From contig CP096137.1 in assembly GCA_023213235.1 (NCBI GenBank), positions 3,040,908 to 3,104,907 on the forward strand: a stretch of DNA of 64,000 bases. The letters run 5' to 3'. Below the pieces are notes generated by a model. The model had not been told where the DNA came from. It did no database searches and saw nothing but the letters and a program-made list of their open reading frames with translations. Positions 45,176-54,271 of the stretch are shown piece by piece. Numbering within the stretch: position 1 is the stretch's first letter; the number at the start of each line of letters is the position of its first letter. The stretch is from Elusimicrobiota bacterium. Its GTDB lineage: Bacteria; Elusimicrobiota; Elusimicrobia; UBA1565; UBA9628. Made by a program: the position numbers and the translations under genes.

Positions 45176-46287
45176 GCGGGCCTCTCGCGCGCGAGCAGCA
45201 AGGTCCCGGCCTGCGTGGCGCGGTCGTAGCCGAGCGAGACCTCGCTCGTGCCTTTCTGCCGAGCCTCCTCGAGCAGAGGGTCCATCAGCCGGCGCAGACA
45301 GCGGGCGAGCTGGCGCACGCCGTACTCGCCGAACTCGGCGTTCAGCGCGACGGCGCGGGCGAGCAGCTCCGGCGAAAGGTAGGCGACCTCGATGCCCTGC
45401 TCGCGCCACTGCTTGGCGATCTGCAGGCAGGCGATCTCGGCGACGTGGATCGGCGCGAGGGCGTCCATGAGCACGATCTCGCCGAAGCGCGCGAGGAACG
45501 CCTTCTCGAAGCCGGAATCCTTCACGAGCGCGTCGCGGGACTTCGCGGCGAAGGACTTCGGGTCGGCGGCCTTGAGCGCGCGAAGGCGCTCGGCGCCGGC
45601 GTTGCACGTCGCGAAGAAGACGCAGCCGGAGAAGTCGACGAGCTTCGAGGTCGAGCGGTCGCGCACGCGGCCGCCGTCGAGCGCCTCGAAGAGCCCGTGC
45701 AGCACGTCGGGATGGCACTTGTCGATCTCATCGAGGAGCACGACGCGCATCGCGTCCTCGAGCACGGCGCCCGTCAGCGAGCCCGTGTCGGCGCCGCCCA
45801 GCGCGCCGAGCAGGCCCTGCAGGTCCTGCGGGTCCTTGTACTGGTTCATGCGCAGGATCACGGGCTCCTTCTCCGGCCAGAGCGCCATCGCCGTCATCTG
45901 CGCGAGGAAGGTCTTGCCCGTTCCCGTGGGGCCGACGAGCAGGAACGAGCCGAGGCTGCGCCCCGGCCGCGCGAGCTCGAGCCCGCGCTGGATCGCCGGG
46001 ACGATGAGGTCGACGGCCGCGTCCTGGCCGCGGACGTTCTCCTTGATCCAGGGCGCGTAGTCGCGCAGGCGCATGCGCCGCAGGGCCTCGTGGTCGACCT
46101 GGCCCTCGCCGCGCGCGGCGGCGTCGTCCCTCGACACGGCCCAGAAACGCCAGATCATCCCCGCGGCCGCGGCCGCGAACACCCACGGGAGCAATTCGGG
46201 CGCGCGCTGATGCACCGTCAGCAGCGCCCCGCCGAGGGCGACGACGGCCATCATGATGAACAGCGGATGCGTCGAGCCTGATTTCAC
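45172..46287 (-). CDS. Membrane-anchored ClpB-type AAA+ ATPase
   Basis: 371 residues. Two N-terminal helices (PLFIMMAVVALGGALLTV and LPWVFAAAAAGMIWRFWAV) anchor one AAA+ ring: VRGQDAAVDLIVPAI, Walker A LLVGPTGTGKTFLAQ, Walker B VVLLDEIDKCHPDV, sensor 1 FFATCNAG, arginine finger AFLARFGEIVLMD, sensor 2 YGVRQLARCL. The GYVG pore loop is replaced by LLGALGG, so substrate threading may be altered. Start (GTG) and stop both overlap neighbours as GTGA. It is a paralogue of the soluble ATPase two genes downstream. Confidence 0.87.
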   Translation of the reverse strand: MKSGSTHPLFIMMAVVALGGALLTVHQRAPELLPWVFAAAAAGMIWRFWAVSRDDAAARGEGQVDHEALRRMRLRDYAPWIKENVRGQDAAVDLIVPAIQRGLELARPGRSLGSFLLVGPTGTGKTFLAQMTAMALWPEKEPVILRMNQYKDPQDLQGLLGALGGADTGSLTGAVLEDAMRVVLLDEIDKCHPDVLHGLFEALDGGRVRDRSTSKLVDFSGCVFFATCNAGAERLRALKAADPKSFAAKSRDALVKDSGFEKAFLARFGEIVLMDALAPIHVAEIACLQIAKQWREQGIEVAYLSPELLARAVALNAEFGEYGVRQLARCLRRLMDPLLEEARQKGTSEVSLGYDRATQAGTLLLARERPA

Positions 46288-47131
46288 TTGAATCCGATCG
46301 TCCAGGTTTCGCTTTCGCCCACGGCCAGGCGGCGCGACGTGAGGTCGCCGACCGACGTGCTCATGCCGAGCGTGATCCCGCCCACGCCGTCCTTCACGGC
46401 GGTGATCGTGATCGTGTGGGACTCGCCTTTCTTGAGAGGGATCTCGAGCGTCGCGCCCGCGTGCGTCAGGGACAAAAACGACATCGGCACGCCGTCGACG
46501 GACACCTGCACGACGTCGCCGTCCTGGTCGACGTTGTCGAGCATGCGCATCTGGAAGACGGTGAAGCCGTCCGCGCGCACCGCCGCGATTCCCTGCGGGG
46601 TGAGCGCCGACTGCGGCGCCGAGGCCGGAGCGTTCATGAGCTCGGGCGGGACGACGGGAAGCGGAGAGGCGGCGCGCGACTCGACGGCCGGCGGGGGCGC
46701 CGGCGCCGCGATCTGCACGGCGGCCGTCGGGGGCCGCGCGGCGCCTCGGGGTCGCCGGAGCCCATCGAGCCCGCCGCCGGCGCCCGGTCGGAGTCCGGGA
46801 CCGCCGCGGCGGGCGGCGCGGAGGCGCGCAGGCGCTCGGTGGCCGCGGCGTTCACGTCGGCCTCGGCGACCCACAGGACCTTCCGGTTCTCCGCGACGAT
46901 CGGGACCGGCGACGGAGCCGACGGCGCCCGGAACCAGACGACGCCTCCGGCGAGCGCCCCGGCGGCGGCGAGCGCCGCGAGCGCCAGCCCGAGGCGCGGG
47001 CGCGGCTTGGCGCCCGGCAGCGGCACGTACGCGGAGGCGCGCGGGCCTCCGGGTCCGGAGAACGAAGACGAGGTTTTCGGCGCGGCGTCGGCCTTGGCCT
47101 TCTCGGGATCGGGCTGCGGGTTTTCGCTCAT
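46284..47131 (-). CDS. Single-pass membrane protein with Ala/Pro linker and C-terminal beta domain (frameshifted)
   Basis: About 280 residues. A hydrophilic N-terminus, one membrane helix (LGLALAALAAAGALAGGVVWF, quoted in part), a Pro/Ala linker, and a C-terminal ~95-residue beta-sandwich-like domain: FQMRMLDNVDQDGDVVQVSV, LEIPLKKGESHTITITAV, LAVGESETWTIGFK. The DNVDQDGDVVxVxVDG string resembles calcium-binding or adhesion-type beta domains. A break near 46740 fits one missing base. ATG 47131 is chosen over GTG 47239, which would translate through the promoter. First gene of the AAA+ quartet. Confidence 0.7.
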
Positions 47132-47140
47132 AACCGCCTT

Positions 47141-47169
47141 AGTATTGAGGAAGCCCGGGGACTTGTCAA
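47141..47169 (-). promoter_or_regulatory. Promoter of the AAA+ quartet
   Basis: Minus strand: perfect TTGACA (47164-47169), 17-bp spacer, AATACT (47141-47146), 9 nt before the ATG. The leader would be about 3 nt or less. Confidence 0.7.
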
Positions 47170-47241
47170 CCCGCTTTACCGACTCCTTCCCCCGTCGTAA
47201 TAACTCGGTAATCGGCCCCGGGCTATACTGAGAACGCACCG

Positions 47242-47996
47242 ATGATCGACACCGAACGAGACCTGCTGCAGGTGCGCCGCCTGCACGACGAGATCCTCCG
47301 CGAGCGCGCCGAAGGCCTGCGCGAATCCGCCGGGACCTACCGCGCCCGCCTGCTCGAGCGCGAGGAGGCTCTGGCCCGCCTGCGCGTCCAGGTCGCCGCG
47401 CTGAAGGCCTCGCTCGCGCCGAAGCCCGCGCCCGCGCCCATCCCCGTCCCCGCGAAGGAGGCCCCCTCGGACTCGGCGAGATTCAAGGAGGCCTCCCTCC
47501 CGCGGACGGGCTCATTCTGGACGCGCGCCGCTCCGTACGCGGCGATCGCCGCGTTCGCCGCGGTCATGGAGCTCGGCGGCGCGCGCCGCCCGGCGCCCGC
47601 GTCGGCCCGCGACCTCGCGGCCTTCGCGCGGCCCGCTCCGGCTGCCGTCGTTCTCGGCGAGAAGGCGGTCGCCAAGGGCGCGCCCGTCGTCGCCGACGAG
47701 GACCGCTCGCAGGAGGCCCTGCTGCTCGTCCACGAGTGGACCTTGCCCGGCGACGAGCGCACGCTCGGCGACCGCCTGGGCGGCGGGCTCGACCTTCCGG
47801 GCGGGCGTCCCGCGTGGAGCGTGGAGCGCACGGCGGAGAACGGCTATCGCGTGACCTTCCGCGACGGCGCCCGCGACGCTTCCTACTCCTTCGACGCCGA
47901 CCTGGCCGCCCGCGTCGTCTGGCCGACGCCGGAAACTCAGGAGCTCATCGCCCCCGCCTCACCGCCGCGCTGCGCGACGCCGTCCGCGAGCCGTAG
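47242..47996 (+). CDS. Coiled-coil single-pass membrane protein of unknown function (frameshifted)
   Basis: About 250 residues. An N-terminal coiled coil (LQVRRLHDEILRERAEGLRE and on to VQVAALKASL, residues 1-60), a Pro-rich linker, one membrane helix (APYAAIAAFAAVMELGG) and a soluble C-terminal domain (ALLLVHEWTLPGDERTLGDR; WSVERTAENGYRVTFRDG; YSFDADLAARVVWPT). I do not recognise the domain. A break near 47955 fits one missing base, giving the tail RLTAALRDAVREP. It is divergent from the AAA+ quartet, so may belong to the same system. The stop abuts the FIST stop (TAGCTA). Confidence 0.65.
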
Positions 47997-49175
47997 CTAC
48001 TTAAACAGCGCGAGGCTCGACGTGTAGCCGTGCACGAACACGCGGCCGCCGACGGGACCGAACTCGCCGTTGGCGAAGAAGCCCGCGAGCGGCACCGGCC
48101 CGCGCAGGCTCTGCACGAGCGTCGCGTCGTGATCGGATTCGCCGTAGAGGCCCTTGCCGCGCCCGCAGCAGGCGAACAGCAGGCTCCGCGCGGAGCCGCG
48201 TCGGTCTCCGGCAGGCTGCCGAGCAGCAGCGAGAAGTCCTGGTCCGAGGTCTGCGCGTCGCGCAGCTGGAACTGAAGGGTCTGCCCCCGGCGGAGGTTCG
48301 TGCCGAGCACGAGCGCGCCCGTCGCCTGGTCGAAGCCGAGCAGGTTGCGGATCAGGAAGTCTCCCCGGCGGAACTCCGAACGGCTCTCGTTCATGACGAC
48401 GCCGGCGAACAGCGAGCTGCGCGCCAGGCGCTGGTCCTCGGGCGTGCACTTCGACAGCGTCTCGCGCAGGACGTCGAGCGGGCTGCGCCCGCCGAGCTCG
48501 CGCAGCACGTTGCCCTCGGCCTTCGTCACGATCAGCGGGTCGCCGATCGGACGGCAGCCCTGCGCGACGACGGTCGAGACTTCGACGGGGCCGACGAGCG
48601 CGACGCCGGCCACGCCCTGGCGCAGGACCTGGGAGCCGAGCAGGAGCCACGCCGGGCGCTGCAGCAGCGGGGCGCTGGCCATGCCGCCGACGACGGGCGC
48701 GCCGGGGTAGCCCTCGCTGAAGAGGGCGGCCGCGCGCTCGGGGTCGGCGCTCATGGGGTCGCCGAGGAGCAGGAACTTCGGCTGCTCGTTCGGGTAGAGG
48801 TCGAGCGCGGCGACGAGCGCGCTCCCCCTCGAGGCGCGCGAGCTCCGACGGGGCGAAGGAGAACGGGTGGACCTTCACGCCGGGCAGGCGCATCGCGAGA
48901 ATCGAGATCGCGGGCGTCATCTCGACCTCCTTTCGGCCGGCGATCGCGCCGCTCGCGTTGCAGCCGAGCACGCGCAGCGGCGCCAGGCTCTTGGCGAGGA
49001 TCGAGGAGAGCTCGGAGGGGTCGAAGCCCGTCCAGGCCTCGGAGACGAAGACGACGGCGAGGTCGCAGGGACCGGGGCCGAGGCGCTGGCGCGCGGCCTT
49101 CGCGGCGTCGGCGGCGGCCTTGCGCCAGTCCTTGTCCTCGGAGAAGCCCTCGGCGAAGCGCTTCGGCTCGCTCAC
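47997..49175 (-). CDS. FIST-domain sensory protein (frameshifted)
   Basis: About 390 residues made of FIST N (CDLAVVFVSEAWTGFDPSEL; VLGCNASGAIAGRKEVE; FPPEL-like FLLLGDPMSADPERAAALF) and FIST C (IGDPLIVTKAEGNVLRELGG; SSLFAGVVMNESRSEFRRGD; FACCGRGKGLYGE; VPLAGFFANGEFGPVGG). FIST domains are thought to sense small ligands such as amino acids. No kinase or cyclase is attached. Breaks near 48825 and 48195 fit one missing base each. Its GTG overlaps the DUF255-like stop as GTGA; last gene of the suf operon. Confidence 0.87.
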   Translation of the reverse strand: MSEPKRFAEGFSEDKDWRKAAADAAKAARQRLGPGPCDLAVVFVSEAWTGFDPSELSSILAKSLAPLRVLGCNASGAIAGRKEVEMTPAISILAMRLPGVKVHPFSFAPSELARLEGERARRRARPLPERAAEVPAPRRPHERRPRARGRPLQRGLPRRARRRRHGQRPAAAAPGVAPARLPGPAPGRGRRRARRPRRSLDRRRAGLPSDRRPADRDEGRGQRAARARRAQPARRPARDAVEVHARGPAPGAQLAVRRRRHEREPFGVPPGRLPDPQPARLRPGDGRARARHEPPPGADPSVPAARRADLGPGLLAAARQPAGDRRGSARSLLFACCGRGKGLYGESDHDATLVQSLRGPVPLAGFFANGEFGPVGGRVFVHGYTSSLALFK

Positions 49176-50646
49176 GCGACGCTCCGCACGGCGTCGGCGA
49201 CGGCGCGCACGCCCTCGGGCTCGGCCGCGTCCGCGAGGCGGCGCAGGTCGGGGCCGCAGCCGAAGAGCCGCGGGTAGGAGCCGGCCTCGAGCTTGTGCGC
49301 GAGGATGTAGTCCTGGTCGTCGGGATCGACGAAGGAGATCGTCTTGCGCGGGAGGTACAGGCGGTGCGCGGCCGCGAGCAGCGCGTCGGCCTTCGCCTCG
49401 CCGGGCCGGCCCACGAGCTCGAAATCCATGCGGCCGCGCGCGTGCAGGTCCGCGACGCGCGCCAGCCCGGCGGCGCGCGCCGGGTCGCCGCCGGCGGCGG
49501 GCCACGCCCCGCGCAGGCCCCACTCGAGCCACCGCTTGTAGTTGTGGTTGCCCTTGAGATGGTGGAGGCGGCGGCAGAGCTCGAGAGCCAGCGCGTTGAG
49601 CGCGGGGTCGACGCGCGGCTCGCGCAGGATCAGCGGGTCGCCGGCGCGCGCGACGCGGTCGAGGAAGCCGCCGGCCTCGCGCTCCCAGAGTTCCTGGAAG
49701 AGGAAGCGCAGCAGGGCGTCGGCGAATTCGCGCTGGGCCTTGACCCCGGTGAGCAGGAAGCCGTCGGTGAAAGCCAGCGCCGCGGCGGCCGCGTCGCCGA
49801 GCAGGCCGCACACGCCCTCCCCGTCGCCGCCGGCGGCGTGCACGAGGCCGAGCAGAGGATCGTACAGGCGATTCTGCAGGAAGCTCAGCGCCTTGAGCGC
49901 GGCGTCGCCGGCGCCGGGGTGGCCGAACGCGTGCGCGCGCAGCAGCGCGGAGGCCGCGAGCGCGTTGCCCTCCGCCGGAAACACCGCGGGCGCCGGCGCC
50001 GCGGCGCGGCGGAAGGCGCCGGCCTGCGGATCCCAGTGCGCGCGCAGGAGCCGCTCGGAGGCTTCCTCCGCCTTCGCCTTGAGGCCCGCGTCGCCCGTCA
50101 GCGCGTGCGCGTCCCACAGGAGCGAGACGCGCCGGGCGCGGGCCGACAGCGCCGGGGCTCCGCCTCCGCGGCCAGGACGCGGATCGCCGCCTCGCGCGCG
50201 GCGGCGTCGCCGCGCTCGCCGGCGGCGTGCAGCAGCGCCTCGGCGGGCAGGGGCTCGATTCGCGCGAACACCGCCGCGATCGCGGCCGCGTCGGGGCCGG
50301 CCGCGGGCGCGTCTTCGCGCACCGCTCCCGTCCACGCGGGCCCGGCCTCGGGCTTGGCCAGCGGCGCGGACGCCAGGTCGGCCAGGCGCCCGAGCTCGGC
50401 GGAGCCCGACACGACGGCGCGGCGCGCCCCGTCGGCGTCGAGGACGACGGCGTCGCGCCCGAGCCGCGCGGCGGCGTCCGGGCGCGTCTCGGGATCGGCG
50501 AGGATCGCGACGAAGCGCTTCTCGATCTCGGAGGAGGCGGCCTTCAGGCTCTCCGGCGGCACGAGGCCCGCGGCGGCGAGGATCGGCTTCTTCTGATCCT
50601 TCGCGCGCGCGAACGCCTCCGCCGACCAGGCGACCCAGGGGCTCAT
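49172..50646 (-). CDS. YyaL/DUF255-like protein with a degenerate thioredoxin domain (frameshifted)
   Basis: About 490 residues. The N-terminus (SPWVAWSAEAFARAKDQKKP) parallels the thioredoxin-like start of YyaL/DUF255 proteins, but the usual CHWCH cysteines are absent. The C-terminal ~370 residues form an (alpha/alpha)6 barrel-like region: SLLWDAHALTGDAGLKAKAE, FPAEGNALAASALLRAH, ALAFTDGFLLTG, GRPGEAKADALLAAAHRLYL. A break near 50160 fits one missing base. ATG shares one base with the nadA stop. Redox activity is unlikely; a glycan-binding or scaffolding role is possible. Confidence 0.75.
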
Positions 50647-51698
50647 CAGGCGGCCGCCCGGTCTTCGGCGAGCTCGAACATCCGCTCGATGGGCTTGAGC
50701 GCGCGAGCGGCGACGGACGGCGGGACTTCGATCGTCTGGGCGGCCGAAGGCTTTTCCAGAGCGGAGAGCACGCGCTCGAGCGTGACGGCCTTCATGTGCG
50801 GGCACAGCCGGCACATCGGGACGAAGGCCTTGTCGGGGAACTTGGTGCGCGCGAGGTCGCCCAGCCCGCACTCGGTGATCAGCATGTAGGACGGGGCCTT
50901 GTGGTCGTCGACCCACTTCATCATGTCCCCCGTGCCGCCGATGTAGTCGACGACCGACGTCAGCGCCGGCGTGCACTCGAAGTGGGCGAGGATCTTCACG
51001 CCCGGGTACATCTTGCGGTAGAACTCGACCGATGCCGCGTCGAAGTTGTCGTGGACGATGCACGTCCCGTTCCAGACGATGAGGTCCTTGCCGATGGTCT
51101 TGCCGAGCTCCTTGGCGAGGTTGGCGCCCATCATCGCGTCGGGCGCGAAGATGACCTTGTCGTGGGTCTCGTAGAGCCTGCGCATGATCTTCGGCGCGTT
51201 GGCCGAGGTCACGACGACGTCGCACTCGGCCTTCACGGCGACGCTCGTATTGATGTACACCGCGACGGGCGCGCCGGGGTGCTTTTTCTTGAGCGCCCTG
51301 ACGTCGGCGGCCGTGATGGACTCCGACAGCGAGCAGCCGGCCTCCGGGGCGGGCAGCAGCACCGTCTTGTCCGGCGACAGGATCTTGGCGGTCTCGGCCA
51401 TGAAGCGCACGCCGCAGAACACGATGATCTCGGCGTCCGAGGCCGCGCCCAGCTTGGCGAGCCGGTAGGAGTCGCCGATCATGTCCGCCACGCCGAGGAG
51501 GATCTCGGGGCGCTGGTAGACGTGGGCGGGGATGACGGCCTTCTTCTCCATCTTGAGCCTGTTGATGCGCCAGGTCAGCGCGGCCGCGCGCTCGAGCTCC
51601 TCGTCGCGGTAGCCGAGGCCGCCGAGCCCCTTGTCGGAGAGGCGCGCGGCCTCCTGCTCGATGTCGGACTGTGACGGCGACAGGGTCTTCAGCGCCAA
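50646..51698 (-). CDS. nadA: Quinolinate synthase
   Basis: A 350-residue [4Fe-4S] enzyme condensing iminoaspartate with dihydroxyacetone phosphate in NAD synthesis. Three similar domains hold the cluster cysteines: LPAPEAGCSLSES, the VWNGTCIVHDNF block, and TECGLGDL / MCRLCPHMK near the end. AHVYQRPEILLGVADMIGDS and CGVRFMAETAKIL are family blocks. The TTG start overlaps the GDPD stop. Being an Fe-S client, its place in the suf operon is functionally sensible. nadB and nadC are not in the window. Confidence 0.93.
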   Translation of the reverse strand: MALKTLSPSQSDIEQEAARLSDKGLGGLGYRDEELERAAALTWRINRLKMEKKAVIPAHVYQRPEILLGVADMIGDSYRLAKLGAASDAEIIVFCGVRFMAETAKILSPDKTVLLPAPEAGCSLSESITAADVRALKKKHPGAPVAVYINTSVAVKAECDVVVTSANAPKIMRRLYETHDKVIFAPDAMMGANLAKELGKTIGKDLIVWNGTCIVHDNFDAASVEFYRKMYPGVKILAHFECTPALTSVVDYIGGTGDMMKWVDDHKAPSYMLITECGLGDLARTKFPDKAFVPMCRLCPHMKAVTLERVLSALEKPSAAQTIEVPPSVAARALKPIERMFELAEDRAAA

Positions 51699-52399
51699 AG
51701 ATTGAGCTCCGGGTAGTTGCAGAAGATGCCGTCGACGCCGAGCTTGACGAGCTTGTCGCGCTCGGCCGGCGTGTTGACGGTGTAGACGAGCACGCGGCGG
51801 CCGCGCTCGTGCGCGGCCTTCACGATCCGCGCGGTCACCTGGCGCGCGCTGATGTTGAGGCTCTCGGCGTCGATGTCCTTCATCTCGCGCAGGGCGGTCT
51901 GCAAGGTCGTCAGGCCCATCAGGTAGCCGAGGCGGATCTTCTCGTCGAGCGAGCGCACCGAGTACAGCGCGGCGTGGTCGAAGCTCGAGACGAGCGTGCG
52001 CGCAGAGGCGTTCCTCTTATGGATCAGGTCGACGACGCGCTCCTCGATGCCGGGGTAGACGGAGGAGCCGCGCTTGATCTCGACGTGCAGCTCGACGTTC
52101 TTGGGCAGGATGTCGTAGACGTCCTCGAGGCGCGGCAGGCGCTCGCCGGCGAAGTCCTTGTCGAACCACGAGCCGACGTCGAGCGTCGAGACGTCCTCCC
52201 AGTGCACGTTCTTGAGGCGGCGCCGGTCGCGGCCGCAGCGCTTGAGGTCGTCGTCGTGCGCGACGACGAGCTGGTGGTCGAGCGTCTGGTGGACGTCGAG
52301 CTCGATGGCCGGCGCGCCCATCGCGAGCGCGCGCAGGAAGGCGGCCATCGTGTTCTCGGGCGCGTGGCCGCTGGCCCCGCGATGCGCGATCACGAGCAT
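51689..52399 (-). CDS. Glycerophosphodiester phosphodiesterase
   Basis: A 236-residue GDPD-family enzyme hydrolysing glycerophosphodiesters to glycerol-3-phosphate and an alcohol. MLVIAHRGASGHAPENTMAAF has the catalytic His and RGA motif, IELDVHQTLDHQLVVAHDD the metal ligands (ELD, second His), and ELHVEIKRG the third acidic ligand. The tail VLVYTVNTPAERDKLVKLGVDGIFCNYPEL is canonical. No signal peptide, so cytoplasmic. ATG lies inside the PHP gene's last codons. Confidence 0.92.
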   Translation of the reverse strand: MLVIAHRGASGHAPENTMAAFLRALAMGAPAIELDVHQTLDHQLVVAHDDDLKRCGRDRRRLKNVHWEDVSTLDVGSWFDKDFAGERLPRLEDVYDILPKNVELHVEIKRGSSVYPGIEERVVDLIHKRNASARTLVSSFDHAALYSVRSLDEKIRLGYLMGLTTLQTALREMKDIDAESLNISARQVTARIVKAAHERGRRVLVYTVNTPAERDKLVKLGVDGIFCNYPELNLWR

Positions 52400-53220
52400 C
52401 GGGACAAGACCTCCTCGACGGCTCCGGCCTCGGCGTCGCCGTAGTCGACCCCGAGACGCTCCTCGCGGCCCGTGCCCGGGCCGTGGAAGTCGGAGCCCCC
52501 GACGGCGAGCAGGCCCTTGGCCTCCGCCCAATTCCCGTACGCGCGCACCTGGGACGGCGAGTGCCCCGCGTAGTTCACCTCGACGCCCTGCAGGCCGAGC
52601 GCGCGCAGCTGCTCGAGCTCCGGCTCCTTGCCGGCCGTCTGCGGGTGAGCGAGGCAGGCGGTCCCGCCCGCGTCGCGGATCAGCGCGATCGCCTCGGCGG
52701 GGCTCGGGCCCATCGACTCGACGAATCCCGGCTTTCCGCGCACGAGGAAGCGGTCGAAGGCCTCCTTGCGGGACTTGACGACGCCCAGGCGCTTGAGCGC
52801 GTCGGCGACGTGCGGGCGGCCGATCGTCTCGTGGGCGTTCGCGCGCACCTGCGCGAGCTCGATGCCGAAGCCGAGGCCGCGCAGGTTGTCGACGATGCGC
52901 GACGCGCGGACCGTCCGGCGCTCGCGGAACTCGGCGAGGCGCTCCTGGAATCCGGGGGATTCCGGATCGATGCCGTACCCGAGGATGTGGACGCGGTCGG
53001 CCGCGCCCTCGCCGGCGCAGTTGATCTCGATGCCGAGCCTCACGTCGAGGCCGTGTTCGCGGCCGGCCGCGAACAGCTCCGCGCCGCCCGACACGCTGTC
53101 ATGGTCGGTCAAAGTCAGCAGCTCGACGCCGCTCTTCTTGGCGCGCGACACGAGCTCCGCCGGGGTCAAAGTCCCGTCGGAGAAGATCGTGTGGCAGTGC
53201 AGCTCGACTCTCTTGCCCAC
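52390..53220 (-). CDS. PHP-domain metal-dependent phosphoesterase
   Basis: A 276-residue PHP enzyme. Metal-site motifs: VELHCHTIFSDGT, LTDHDSVSG, RLGIEINC, HILGYGID, CLAHPQTAG and VGGSDFHGPG. This length and order match the YciV/TrpH type, which in E. coli removes nucleotides from the 5' end of RNA or hydrolyses 3',5'-bisphosphonucleotides. GTG start 2 nt after the nfu stop. The 3' end overlaps the GDPD gene by 10 bp. Confidence 0.9.
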   Translation of the reverse strand: MGKRVELHCHTIFSDGTLTPAELVSRAKKSGVELLTLTDHDSVSGGAELFAAGREHGLDVRLGIEINCAGEGAADRVHILGYGIDPESPGFQERLAEFRERRTVRASRIVDNLRGLGFGIELAQVRANAHETIGRPHVADALKRLGVVKSRKEAFDRFLVRGKPGFVESMGPSPAEAIALIRDAGGTACLAHPQTAGKEPELEQLRALGLQGVEVNYAGHSPSQVRAYGNWAEAKGLLAVGGSDFHGPGTGREERLGVDYGDAEAGAVEEVLSRCS

Positions 53221-53222
53221 CC

Positions 53223-53453
53223 CTAGACCGCGACGACTTCCTTGATCTCGGGGATCTCCTGGCGGACCATGCGCTCGACGCCGCCTTTGAGGGTGGCCGT
53301 CGAGCTCGGGCACGTGCCGCAGGCGCCGGACAGCGTGACCTTCACGATCCCCGCGGCCTCGTCGACCGAGACCAGGGCGATGTCGCCGCCGTCGGACTGG
53401 ATGTAGGGACGGATCTTGTCGAGGACCTTCTCGACGCGCTCGTAGGTCGTCAT
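53223..53453 (-). CDS. NifU C-terminal-domain (Nfu-type) Fe-S scaffold
   Basis: A 76-residue protein consisting only of the Nfu domain: IRPYIQSDGGDIALVSVDE and the cluster-binding GACGTCPSSTATLK (CxxC). It carries or transfers [4Fe-4S] clusters to clients such as NadA. It is immediately downstream of the rrf2 gene and encoded in the suf operon. Confidence 0.93.
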   Translation of the reverse strand: MTTYERVEKVLDKIRPYIQSDGGDIALVSVDEAAGIVKVTLSGACGTCPSSTATLKGGVERMVRQEIPEIKEVVAV

Positions 53454-53463
53454 ATGGGTTCTC

Positions 53464-53931
53464 CTATTTTTGGGAAGAAAGCTTCTCGAGCCAGGCCGGT
53501 TCGGCGCCGCACGCCCCGCCCTTCTGCGCGAGGATCGAAGCCAGGGTCACGCTTTCCAGATATCCGTTGACGAGGCCGCCCAGGCGGGTCCACACCGGCG
53601 AGATCGAGCAGTCGCCCTGGTGGCGGCAATCCTTCGTGCCCCGGTCGAAGCGCTCGCAGACATCCTCGAACACGGCGCCGTCGACGGCGCGCACCACCTG
53701 CGCGAGCGTGATCTCCTGAGGCGCGCGCGAGAGCGCGTAGCCGCCGGCGCTGCCGCGGTGGCTCGCGACGAGCCCCGCGCGCCGAAGCTTCACGAGGATC
53801 TGGCTCACGTAGTCGGCCGGGACGTTGTCGATCTCGGCCAGACGCTCCGCGGGCACCGGCGACTTGCCGTGCTCGGAGGCCAAGGTCACCATCAGGCGCG
53901 ACGCGTACTCGATCGAGCTCGTGATCCTCAT
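53464..53931 (-). CDS. Rrf2-family Fe-S-sensing regulator of the suf operon
   Basis: 155 residues. The winged helix (MRITSSIEYASRLMVTLA; LAEIDNVPADYVSQILVKLR; GLVASHRGSAGGYALSR) is followed by three cysteines, C92, C102 and C108 (VCERFDRGTKDCRHQGDCSI), suited to hold an Fe-S cluster as in IscR or SufR; the first spacing is C-x9-C rather than IscR's C-x5-C. Encoded as gene 7 of the suf operon, whose promoter carries an IscR type-1-like site, so autoregulation is likely. Confidence 0.92.
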   Translation of the reverse strand: MRITSSIEYASRLMVTLASEHGKSPVPAERLAEIDNVPADYVSQILVKLRRAGLVASHRGSAGGYALSRAPQEITLAQVVRAVDGAVFEDVCERFDRGTKDCRHQGDCSISPVWTRLGGLVNGYLESVTLASILAQKGGACGAEPAWLEKLSSQK

Positions 53932-53938
53932 GGAATCC

Positions 53939-54271
53939 TCAGTACAGCCCCAGCTGCTCCTTCGCGTCCTCGGTGGCCATCGTGCGCGGGTCCCAGCCCG
54001 GCGCGAAGGTGAGGTCGACGTCGACGTCCTTGATGCCGGGCAGCTTCGTGAGCGCGGTGTGGACCGAGGCGAGGAGCATCGGCCCGTACGGGCAGGCGGG
54101 CGAGGTCAGGCTCATCTTCACCTTGACCGACGGGCCCTTCGCCGACTCGCCGAACTCGGCGCCGTAGACGAGGCCGAGGTCGACGATGCTGAGATGGATC
54201 TCCGGGTCCTGCACGGGCTGCAGCGCCGCGCCGACCTGTTTGAAAGTGGCTTTTTCCACGGTCTTGGTCAT
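53939..54271 (-). CDS. sufT: SufT-type (DUF59/MIP18) Fe-S assembly factor
   Basis: A 110-residue MIP18-family protein aiding Fe-S cluster maturation. VQDPEIHLSIVDLGLVYG is the DPE-x-SIxDLGLVY signature; MSLTSPACPYGPML holds the reactive cysteine; DVDLTFAPGWDPRTM gives the WxP motif. ATG 54271 overlaps the sufU stop as ATGA and begins at family homology. Confidence 0.92.
   Translation of the reverse strand: MTKTVEKATFKQVGAALQPVQDPEIHLSIVDLGLVYGAEFGESAKGPSVKVKMSLTSPACPYGPMLLASVHTALTKLPGIKDVDVDLTFAPGWDPRTMATEDAKEQLGLY

Noticed and set aside
49542..51674. Open frame of 710 codons antisense to the DUF255-like gene and nadA
   Set aside because: It is an Arg/Ser/Pro-rich shadow of conserved minus-strand genes, with no start signal or motif.
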